A stretch of 64,000 nt of DNA from Candidatus Nitrospira kreftii (GTDB lineage: Bacteria; Nitrospirota; Nitrospiria; Nitrospirales; Nitrospiraceae): contig CP047423.1 in the NCBI GenBank assembly GCA_014058405.1, positions 1,860,001-1,924,000 on the forward strand. Reading direction: 5' to 3'. This document shows positions 55,144 through 62,207 of the stretch, piece after piece. Below the pieces are notes generated by a model. The model did not search any database, was not told where the DNA came from, and saw only the letters and a program-made list of their open reading frames with translations. A program made the position numbers and the translations under genes. Numbering within the stretch: position 1 is the first letter of the stretch; every line of letters starts with the position of its first letter.

Positions 55144-55785
55144 TCAATGTCGGATCGCCTCCATATTGGCCTGTGAAAGCGCGTTACTGAGATGAAGCGA
55201 TCGAACCCAGGTAAGGGCCTCCACCGTTGCGTTGATGACGGTTTCGCTCTGAATAGTTCTGTTATCAAGCGAGTTTTGAATGATAGTCGTAAATGGCGGA
55301 AGTGAAGAAACGTCGTGAGGTAACGAGTTGCCCGATCCGCTTTGGATGAGGGTGAAGGTCTCGCTGTGAGAGTCGGCCACAGGTCTCATGGCTGTATGGT
55401 CGACAACGGGTTTCACGTTTGCATGCTCGACTAGAGGCCTCCTCGCCGTCTGATCCGCCGAAGGTCTCCGGTTCGAGTGATCGGCAAAAGGATTCCAGTC
55501 ACGATCGGCAAATCGCTTCATATCCGGAATATTCAGCACTGTTGAGCTGACGAGCTTCCCATTGTCAAACACATTCCGCTCAATCCCGAATGACATGAAG
55601 GGCCCATCCGGGTCTCGTTGAAAACCTCCTCGCATGCTGTCCAAGACCTCCTCGCTCACTGGTGTCCGGAGCGTAAAGTTCTCAATGTTCTCGTATGCCA
55701 TGGCCGAAGTTACAGACGGGAGGCCCATCAGAGCAAGGACGAGCACCTTCGTCATATCGCGAATGGATCTCGATAAGAGGCACAT
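55144..55785 (-). CDS. Exported protein with double-glycine site and IQNS motif (FapE/FapC-like position)
   Basis: 213 residues. The ATG at 55785 overlaps the peptidase stop by one base (TGATG) and has AGGAGGGAGGG upstream. Signal peptide about residues 11-30. Directly after it comes TPVSEEVLDSMRGG, with Gly-Gly at 53-54, resembling bacteriocin leader cleavage sites (Leu at -7, Met at -4, Ser at -11). A stretch with repeated short elements follows (FADHSNRRPSADQTARRPLVEH and similar, about 88-130). Near the C-terminus TIIQNSLDNRTIQSETVINATV matches a motif shared with the two other exported proteins of the cluster. Likely substrate or component of the export system. Confidence 0.65.
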   Translation of the reverse strand: MCLLSRSIRDMTKVLVLALMGLPSVTSAMAYENIENFTLRTPVSEEVLDSMRGGFQRDPDGPFMSFGIERNVFDNGKLVSSTVLNIPDMKRFADRDWNPFADHSNRRPSADQTARRPLVEHANVKPVVDHTAMRPVADSHSETFTLIQSGSGNSLPHDVSSLPPFTTIIQNSLDNRTIQSETVINATVEALTWVRSLHLSNALSQANMEAIRH

Positions 55786-56477
55786 CAGAAATCCCTCCCT
55801 CCTGGTCGAAACAAAACAGCGTTGTTCAATGTGTCCGGGCTGAGCGGTCGTCCGAGTGGAGATGTCGGACGGACGCTCCAATCACGGGCTGTGTTGAATT
55901 CCCCGCGCGTTGGGAAATCATGAATGACGAAAACCACCCGGCTGGGCCATGAAGCTTCAAACTGCTCCCGTGGCACCACCCGTAATCCAACAGCCGGATC
56001 ACCGATCAAGACCGTATTGCCACGCATGCCTTTCACCACCACAAAGTGGTGATACCCATTATCTACCATCAAGACAATCGCCGGAATGCCGGCCTTCGAG
56101 AGATCGTCCAACGAGACTTGAAAGCCGTCTGCAGGATAGCCGCGAGCTTCTAAGAACCGCTTCATGTCCAGGAACGAAAACCCCTCTTTCTGGATTTTGT
56201 CCTGGTTACCGTGGTCGAACATCGTGCGGAACGCCGTCTCTTCAGTAAGGGGATGATCGTAGTGATAGGTTAAGAGGGTGGCGACGGCGGCCGAGCCGCA
56301 ACTGTAATCATATTTTTGGAGGATGACGGATCGGACCTTGAGTTCGCGCATGCTCCAGATTTGGAGCAGCATTCGACTCCCCACCCCCGGAGTCACCTCG
56401 ACCGTCGCCGCCATTACCCCTGTCCCGATCGACAGCAGCGCCGCGACCATGCATCCAATGATCTGTTTTGTCGGCAT
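55785..56477 (-). CDS. Periplasmic C39-family cysteine peptidase (FapD-like)
   Basis: 230 residues with a signal peptide (about 1-24), so the peptidase acts outside the cytoplasm. The catalytic set is visible: Gln54 and Cys60 in LQKYDYSCGSAA, His143 or His144 in GYHHFVVVKG, and Asp160 in LIGDPAVG. C39 domains usually sit inside ABC exporters and cut double-glycine leaders. Stand-alone exported versions occur as FapD in functional-amyloid operons. Four bases separate it from the small exported protein upstream, and its stop overlaps the next gene. Confidence 0.85.
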   Translation of the reverse strand: MPTKQIIGCMVAALLSIGTGVMAATVEVTPGVGSRMLLQIWSMRELKVRSVILQKYDYSCGSAAVATLLTYHYDHPLTEETAFRTMFDHGNQDKIQKEGFSFLDMKRFLEARGYPADGFQVSLDDLSKAGIPAIVLMVDNGYHHFVVVKGMRGNTVLIGDPAVGLRVVPREQFEASWPSRVVFVIHDFPTRGEFNTARDWSVRPTSPLGRPLSPDTLNNAVLFRPGGRDF

Positions 56478-56481
56478 GATG

Positions 56482-56826
56482 CTATTTCAGCGTGAGGTTC
56501 AGGACTGTGCCGCTTTGAATAATCACGTTATTGCCGGAATTTTGGATGACGATCGGCAGACCGCTCGCTCCGGCAAATGCGTTGCCGTTGATCGAATTAT
56601 TGCCAGTCACATTGTCGACAGCCGCATTATCGTACAGCTTGGCCTTCAAGATGTTCGCGTTGATCGTGAGGGGACCGGTATCGGTTCCCCCACGTTGGGT
56701 TTCCAGCTGATTCGCGGGGATGGGATCACCCCAAGATGAGAGGCTCTTCGTCTCCGGTGAGCCGGCATGCGCCATACCAACACAGAGCCCAAGGGCACTC
56801 ACCATTGTTGAGAAAAGGATACGCAT
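56482..56826 (-). CDS. Small exported protein with double-glycine site and IQNS motif
   Basis: 114 residues. Signal peptide about 1-21 (cleavage AHA-GS). PIPANQLETQRGG ends in Gly-Gly at 46-47, with Leu at -7 and Ile at -12 as in double-glycine leaders. The mature part is Asn/Gly/Ile/Val rich: VTGNNSINGNAFAGASG, then VIQNSGNNVIIQSGTVLNLT. Such Asn/Gln beta-strand sequence suits amyloid or beta-helix assembly. It lies directly upstream of the C39 peptidase. Candidate minor subunit or nucleator (FapB-like role); inference. Confidence 0.65.
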   Translation of the reverse strand: MRILFSTMVSALGLCVGMAHAGSPETKSLSSWGDPIPANQLETQRGGTDTGPLTINANILKAKLYDNAAVDNVTGNNSINGNAFAGASGLPIVIQNSGNNVIIQSGTVLNLTLK

Positions 56827-56904
56827 AATGCCCTCTCTGGTCCTGAATGGGGCAGTAGAGCTGGAGGAGCAGGTGCTCCTCCAGCCGAGACTGCCAGACT
56901 GTGC

Positions 56905-58239
56905 TTAGCGACCTACCGTGATATTCGCCATCGTGGTCACGCCAACCTGTTGAAGGGCCGCAATCCCCGTGTTCTGAATGGCCACGGTCACGCCGGCAGC
57001 GCCACTGAACCCAGAGAGCGTGTTCGACGCATTGAAGGTCCCTGCACTTCCACCGTGCACCTCCCCTCCATTGCCGCCGTTTCCACCGTTTCCACCCTGA
57101 GCTCCGGCTTCCGCATATCCGCTGGTCCCGCTGGCGCCGTTTGCGCCATTCCCACCGGTTGCCGAACCGCCATTTCCACCGGTCGCCGCTGCACCGTTCC
57201 CACCGGTTGCCGAACCACTGTTTCCTCCGGTCGCTCCACCACCACCTCCACCGGTGGCCTCACCACTGTTTCCGCGAGCCTTGCCGCTGTCGGCATAGCC
57301 ACCCTTACCACTATCTGCATAACCACCATCTCCGGTCTTGGCCTTACCGCCATTGCCACCGTCGGCATAGCCACCATCACCAGCCTTGGCATAGCCTCCC
57401 TTGCCACCGTTGCCACCATCGGCATCGCCAGACCGGGCCTTCGCTGCGGCGTAGCCGCCATCTCCGCCACGGTCGCCGTTCGCGGATTTCAAGGCCCATG
57501 CGTCACCACCGACATTGCCAATGTGGGAGATCTTGTTATGTGACACATACCCGTCGAGCTTGGTGGCATTGACGATTTTGGTCTGGTTGAATGAGTTACT
57601 GACATCCACATCCAGCTTGGTAGAGGCCGTCGAATGATTGTTGGCTGCCGCCCCGAAGGCACCTGAGTTTTTTGCCTTTCCATCCCAGACCGTCTTCTCG
57701 TTATAACTGTCCTTCACGTCGTTATCTTCTTTGCTGCTGGTCTTTGTATTAGTAATGGTCTTCGTGGACTCGTTATAACTGTCTTTTATCTTCGTGTCGT
57801 TGTTGGAGTCGGTGTTTGTTTTCGTCACGGTCTTATTGGCGTTAATTGTCTTCTCGTTATAACTGTCTTTCACGTCATTATCTTCTTTACTACTGGTCTT
57901 CGTATTAGTAATGGTCTTCGTGGACTCGTTATAGCTGTCTTTTATCTTCGTGTCGTTGTTGGAGTCGGTGTTTGTTTTCGTCACGGTCTTGGTGTCGTTA
58001 TCGTTCTTGGTAATGGTCTTGTCGAGCGTCACGGTCTTCGTATCGTTATCGTTCTTCGTCACGGTCTTATTGGCGGTAATCGTCTTCTCGTTATAACTGT
58101 CGTCAATGTTGGTCTTCACTACTGCCTTCGAACGATCGTCTGCCGCGGCGCTGCCGTTGTCGACTGGTTGGGCTCCCGCGAATGGTGAAAGGCCGAGGGC
58201 CAATGCCACCGCTGCCGTCGTGATCATCACTTTCTTCAT
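56905..58239 (-). CDS. Large repeat- and Gly-rich secreted protein, candidate amyloid/matrix subunit
   Basis: 444 residues from the ATG at 58239 behind AGGAGG. Signal peptide about 1-23. Residues about 35-190 are Asn/Asp/Lys/Thr repeats (DSYNESTKTITNTKTSSKED, KTVTKTNTDSNNDTK) with a 52-residue tandem unit. Residues about 265-400 are a glycine-rich region of GGNGG, ATGGNG and GYADGG units. The C-terminal 45 residues (TLSGFSGAAGVTVAIQNTG ... TTMANITV) share the IQN motif with the two small proteins of the cluster. Composition resembles secreted structural proteins. First gene of the leftward operon; position matches the major fibre gene FapC, but sequence homology to FapC is not shown. Confidence 0.65.
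   Translation of the reverse strand: MKKVMITTAAVALALGLSPFAGAQPVDNGSAAADDRSKAVVKTNIDDSYNEKTITANKTVTKNDNDTKTVTLDKTITKNDNDTKTVTKTNTDSNNDTKIKDSYNESTKTITNTKTSSKEDNDVKDSYNEKTINANKTVTKTNTDSNNDTKIKDSYNESTKTITNTKTSSKEDNDVKDSYNEKTVWDGKAKNSGAFGAAANNHSTASTKLDVDVSNSFNQTKIVNATKLDGYVSHNKISHIGNVGGDAWALKSANGDRGGDGGYAAAKARSGDADGGNGGKGGYAKAGDGGYADGGNGGKAKTGDGGYADSGKGGYADSGKARGNSGEATGGGGGGATGGNSGSATGGNGAAATGGNGGSATGGNGANGASGTSGYAEAGAQGGNGGNGGNGGEVHGGSAGTFNASNTLSGFSGAAGVTVAIQNTGIAALQQVGVTTMANITVGR
57691..58002 (-). repeat. 156-bp tandem repeat (two copies) in the secreted protein gene
   Basis: Copies at about 57691-57846 and 57847-58002 encode the 52-residue unit with DSYNESTKTITNTK. The copies differ at only a few synonymous or near-synonymous positions. 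Shorter related units continue to about 58100. Confidence 0.75.
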
Positions 58240-58437
58240 TGCATCCTCCTCAGAGTTAACGGTTAAAGTGAACAACTACGAGTTAGCTCACGCTCGTACT
58301 TGCGGCGGCCGGTCACCTCCTTTCCACATGCTCTACGAGAGCGTTCCACCCTAGAACGTAGGCCTTGAGAAAACATCTTAAATTCGCCTAGGGTTTTGGA
58401 TGCGCGGCGCTCACGCTCCCACGTTCATGGACTATAC

Positions 58438-58599
58438 TCACCTGACGTCGTTGTCCTTCTCATCGTCTTCTTCCATCTCGTCCTCCGGCGATTCATCCCA
58501 TAGGACGACGCGAATCGTCCGTCGTATGGGAACACTCTGCTCTTTGGACTTGGTGGGTTTCGAGTGAGGTCCCTTCTCCGATGCCTCATGACCGGCCAT
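58438..58599 (-). CDS. Possible small acidic protein (53 residues)
   Basis: Reads MAGHEASEKGPHSKPTKSKE and ends in an acidic tail (DESPEDEMEEDDEKDND). AGGTG lies six bases before the ATG. It sits between the candidate sigma-54 promoter and the large secreted protein, in the same direction. No homology recognised; the longer overlapping frames are not convincing. Confidence 0.3.
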   Translation of the reverse strand: MAGHEASEKGPHSKPTKSKEQSVPIRRTIRVVLWDESPEDEMEEDDEKDNDVR

Positions 58600-59300
58600 A
58601 CGGGCACCTGGCGTCCTGTACGATAGGGGAACCACTCGTTGTTCCCAGCATCGAAGTCGATGAGATCTAACGTATGGACACAGCGAGGGAAAGGGCTTGG
58701 TGAATAGCTCAACGAGATAGCTTCGCTGCCCACACTCCATAGGCCATACATCGCGTGAGTATAAGTCGTACCTCTCATGGCAAACACGCTAGTCCCACCC
58801 CCACGGCTTTCTTCGATCTTCGCTGCCTCGAAAAATGCCCCTAATGCCCCTATTGTTCCATGTGGCCGCTGGTTTGCCCTGACCGCTCCACGTTGTTTGT
58901 GATCCTGTCTGTCCAAGAGTGAGCAATTCGCGCACCAAGCTGAAAACGGCTTGATTGATAACGGCTTGTGTAATTGAAAGAAGGAAGGGAGAGAGTCGAT
59001 AGTGGAGAATCGGTCTTTTCGTCTTGCTGTGGAACGGTCTCAGTAAGGACCGGAGTGTTTGTCAGAAGAAAAAAGACGCGTACATTCTTCAGCGCATCGA
59101 TGGAATCGCTATTATTTCCTGATACTTAATGAGGTGCACACCGTCTTCTGCGCCTATGGAAAAATGTTTCCGTGGATTTCGTCGATGCTCCAAAAATGGT
59201 TCAGGCTGAATGGCCCTATTCTTTTGTGGTAGATACGATAAAAACAGAAGCAACTGCGACGACATAGGTCACTATGAGGATGGTGGTACTATTGCGGGAC
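58600..59300. other. Intergenic region between activator and operon
   Basis: About 700 bases with no convincing gene. Contains the sigma-54 promoter candidate and the space to the palindrome at its right edge. Confidence 0.5.
58921..58938 (-). promoter_or_regulatory. Candidate sigma-54 (-24/-12) promoter
   Basis: Read leftward: TTGGTGCGCGAATTGCTC. It has GG and GC separated by exactly ten bases, the defining spacing, with TTGG at -24 and TTGCT at -12. It faces the amyloid-like operon, about 680 bases before its first ATG. A sigma-54 activator gene lies next to it. Confidence 0.4.
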
Positions 59301-59317
59301 TGTTTCATAATGAAACG
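59301..59317. promoter_or_regulatory. 17-bp near-palindrome, copy B
   Basis: TGTTTCATAATGAAACG lies seven bases past the stop of the activator gene and about 360 bases upstream of the sigma-54 promoter candidate. It differs from copy A at 53464 only in the centre and the last base. Confidence 0.5.
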
Positions 59318-59323
59318 GTCTCG

Positions 59324-60415
59324 TCAGGCGTGTGGTAGGAGCTGAGGCACCAACTCCGGAGAATCGCACACCGAAGCAGCGCCACGCACTCCGGAACTAT
59401 TGACCGGAGCAGCAGGTCTCGTTTCTTTCGCGCGCTTGGCTTTGGTGACAGCGGATGGAGGCGTGTTGGACGGGACGAACTTTTCAAGTCCATAGGCTCG
59501 TAGCTTGCGGTATAAGGTAGAGCGACTCACTTCCAGATCACGTGAAGCCTTGCTCAAGTTCCCGTGGTGCAGGCTGATCGCCCGCACAAGCAACTCCACC
59601 TCAATCCGGCGGTGAGCCGCTCTCAGCGAACTCAGTGAGTCCCCCGCATGGCATTCTTCCCTAGCTAGATCCAAGTCATGTGGTGTGATCGTAATCCCTT
59701 CCGTCATAACCACAGCCCGCCTGACCCGATTGCTGAGTTCCCGCACGTTTCCGGGCCAAGAGTGGGCGCGCATTGCGTCGACAGCTTCCGGCGTATAACC
59801 GGAGATGGGTTTGCGAGAGGCTGCTGCCACACGCTTGAGGAAGACCATGGCCATTAGCAACATGTCCTCGCCCCGCTCTCTGAGCGGCGGTAGATGAAGG
59901 TGTAGTGCACTCAGCCGATAATAGAGGTCTTCTCGAAACTTGTTTTGGTTAATAGCAGCCTTCAGGTCGACATTGGTTGCCGCGATAACCCGCGCATTGA
60001 CGCGGTGAGTTTTCTGGCCCCCTACCCGCTCAAACGTACTCTCCTGCAAAAACCTGAGCAGCTTCACTTGTAACGCTGGCAACAAATCGCCGACTTCATC
60101 GAGAAACAATGTCCCTCCGGCGGCTGCTTCCAGCTTACCTTTCTTTTGCTGCACGGCTCCGGTAAAAGCCCCCTGTTCATGACCGAACAGCTCGGATTCC
60201 AAGAGGAGTTCTGGAATAGCTCCGCAATTGATAGGGACGAAAGGCCCGCCCTTCCGGAGGCTGCGCGCATGAATGGCCCGTGCAGTGATTTCTTTACCCG
60301 TACCGGTTTCGCCGGTCAGTAGTACCGACATTTCGGTCGTTGCTACCTTACGAATCAGGTCAAACACCGCACAAATGGCCGGACTCGCTCCTACCATTTC
60401 CTCCGAGGCTTCCAC
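59324..60415 (-). CDS. Sigma-54-dependent activator (AAA+ and Fis HTH, no receiver domain)
   Basis: 363 residues from a GTG at 60415 with GAGGGG six bases upstream; a stop codon 16 codons further back excludes an N-terminal receiver domain. Walker A GETGTGKE at 35-42, the sigma-54 contact loop GAFTGA at 82-87, Walker B GTLFLDEVGD at 101-110, and the arginine finger region in FREDLYYRLSAL. A Fis-type helix-turn-helix follows (LSKASRDLEVSRSTLYRKLR, about 288-307). The C-terminal 50 residues are Ala/Pro/Lys rich. Without a receiver, control must come from a partner protein or from expression level, as in PspF. It probably drives the neighbouring operon. Confidence 0.88.
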   Translation of the reverse strand: MEASEEMVGASPAICAVFDLIRKVATTEMSVLLTGETGTGKEITARAIHARSLRKGGPFVPINCGAIPELLLESELFGHEQGAFTGAVQQKKGKLEAAAGGTLFLDEVGDLLPALQVKLLRFLQESTFERVGGQKTHRVNARVIAATNVDLKAAINQNKFREDLYYRLSALHLHLPPLRERGEDMLLMAMVFLKRVAAASRKPISGYTPEAVDAMRAHSWPGNVRELSNRVRRAVVMTEGITITPHDLDLAREECHAGDSLSSLRAAHRRIEVELLVRAISLHHGNLSKASRDLEVSRSTLYRKLRAYGLEKFVPSNTPPSAVTKAKRAKETRPAAPVNSSGVRGAASVCDSPELVPQLLPHA

Positions 60416-61027
60416 GAATATCCCCTCGCAAGAACTACAGATGAAGGCCCTTACGCAAGCTTGTCAGAAACCGCAGCTCTACGCCAGTCCCTCAAAGACT
60501 TACGGGATGAAAATCGATTCCTATCAAGACCGTGCAGCGCGCTCGGCGTACGGCCCTAGGATATAGCATACTCAAGCTCGACGGCTCTAGCCTAAATACC
60601 TGAAGCATTCTACATATTACGTAGAGTTTACATACAACATCATACCGTCTGTAGAAGATTCCGCCTGAATACGGTCATGCTTCTTGCAGTGCGTGCTCCG
60701 GCATACATTCGAATGATTAGTGCTGAACGGCAGGAGCCCTGATCGATCATGATATCGTTTGGCTCAATGCCCGCGTCTGATCGGCTTTGTACGCAGTTTT
60801 TCAAGACCCGAGAGCACGCATTTCATTATTATCAGGACGAGATGTAGATGTAGTGGCTCTTGCTTCAGAAATGATCGCTGATTGATCATGAGCAGACATC
60901 GCACTCCGATATCCAAGCACGACCTATGGAGTGCTCGTATGAATGACTGCCCATGATGAGGGGAACAGAACTCTTGTCTTAAAGTGTGTTTGATATCGCA
61001 TTCACTCTAAACACCTTGGAGAATCGT
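60416..61027. other. Intergenic region between divergent activator and terC-like genes
   Basis: About 610 bases, A/T richer than the flanks. Two TGATCATGA-like boxes occur near 60745 and 60885. No gene, tRNA or clear sigma-54 site seen. Confidence 0.45.
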
Positions 61028-61801
61028 ATGTTCGATTGGCTGACCAATTCAGAGATGTGGATTGCGCTGGGAACTCTGACCGCCCTCGAAATTGTTCTAG
61101 GGATCGACAACATCATCTTCATCTCCGTCCTCGTCAGCCGACTACCTCAGCACCAGCGGAACTTGGCGCGCCGCCTTGGACTGGGCCTTGCGATGATCGC
61201 TCGGCTAGGCTTGTTATTTTCTATTTCAATCGTGATGGAGCTCACGGCTCCCCTCTTCACGGTGCTGCATCAAGCGATCTCGGGACGAGATGTGATTCTT
61301 ATCGTCGGCGGCCTGTTTCTCCTTGCCAAGGCGACCCACGAGATTCATGAGAGCCTGGAAGGAACGGATGAACACACAGTCTCGTCGGTTCCGACTAGCT
61401 TGGGAATGATGCTGTTCCAAATCACCTTGCTGGATATTGTCTTCTCATTAGATTCCGTCATCACAGCCGTCGGACTCGTGGATGATATTTCCGTTATGGC
61501 CACCGCGATTATCGCGGCGGTACTCGTCATGCTCTTCGCAGCTCGTTCTATTGGAGAATTTGTTGACACCCACCCGACGATCAAGATTCTCGCACTCTCA
61601 TTTCTGATTCTTGTCGGGGTCACCCTCATGGTCGAGGGTTTCGATGTGCACGTACCTAAAGGGTACATCTACTTCGCCATGGCCTTTTCGGTCGTCGTAG
61701 AGATGATCAACCTCAGAATCCGCCCACGCGCCGCATCTCCTCGAAAACTTTACAATCGTTACTCGGGTGGAAAAATAGAGCTTCCTAGCCAAGAACATTG
61801 A
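61028..61801 (+). CDS. TerC-family integral membrane protein
   Basis: 257 residues from the ATG at 61028 with GGAG upstream; an earlier in-frame start at 60986 adds unconserved sequence. About seven membrane helices with the family acidic motifs: ALEIVLGIDNIIFISVL, then LLDIVFSLDSVITAVGLVDD. TerC/YoaE-type proteins are linked to metal ion export, manganese in several bacteria, and to tellurite resistance. No other ter genes nearby. Confidence 0.85.
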   Translation: MFDWLTNSEMWIALGTLTALEIVLGIDNIIFISVLVSRLPQHQRNLARRLGLGLAMIARLGLLFSISIVMELTAPLFTVLHQAISGRDVILIVGGLFLLAKATHEIHESLEGTDEHTVSSVPTSLGMMLFQITLLDIVFSLDSVITAVGLVDDISVMATAIIAAVLVMLFAARSIGEFVDTHPTIKILALSFLILVGVTLMVEGFDVHVPKGYIYFAMAFSVVVEMINLRIRPRAASPRKLYNRYSGGKIELPSQEH

Positions 61802-61915
61802 GTTCGACGACTGATGAGTGACTGCGGATCGAGGATCGCTTTTACTGCTGGGCAGGGAGAGTGTGATGCTGAAGATTGATCTGCAGGGATACCGGCGGCC
61901 CAACATGCAGAAATG

Positions 61916-62113
61916 CTAGTCTTCCGGCAGTTCGATCGGACCAGCCCATTCACCATGAGCCAGCGTGACTTCTTGGAATCCCCCATCCGGCCATTGAAAT
62001 TGTCCCGCTTCATCGACCAGCACGATAAAAGGCTCCATTTCCCGCGTTTCTCCACGGAACCAGTACCATCCGGACCGAGTCGGTATCTCACTACTCCAAC
62101 GATAGATCGCCAT
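61916..62113 (-). CDS. Small protein of unknown function (65 residues)
   Basis: Starts MAIYRWSSEIPTRSGWYWFR, with GGGAGAG before the ATG at 62113. Tryptophan rich, no signal or membrane helix. The WYWFRG...EPFIVLV pattern resembles short conserved proteins that appear in phage and bacterial genomes, but I cannot name a family. Divergent from hrpB. Confidence 0.55.
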   Translation of the reverse strand: MAIYRWSSEIPTRSGWYWFRGETREMEPFIVLVDEAGQFQWPDGGFQEVTLAHGEWAGPIELPED

Positions 62114-62207
62114 CGTCTCTCCCTCAGCTCTACAGAGTCTCGGCATTCCTTCTTGTCTTTACTTTTTGGTACAGTCTGTTCAACCTGATTTGAGACCCTA
62201 TCACGTC

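Noticed and set aside
57141..57572. His/Arg-rich rightward frame opposite the Gly-rich region
   Set aside because: Direct consequence of reading GGN-type repeats on the other strand.
57691..58100. Regular repeats considered as a CRISPR array
   Set aside because: The repeats are in-frame coding units without unique spacers; no cas genes in the window.
58425..58916. 163-codon leftward frame starting with TTG
   Set aside because: No ribosome site or family signal; it overlaps a better small-ORF candidate in another frame and approaches the promoter candidate.
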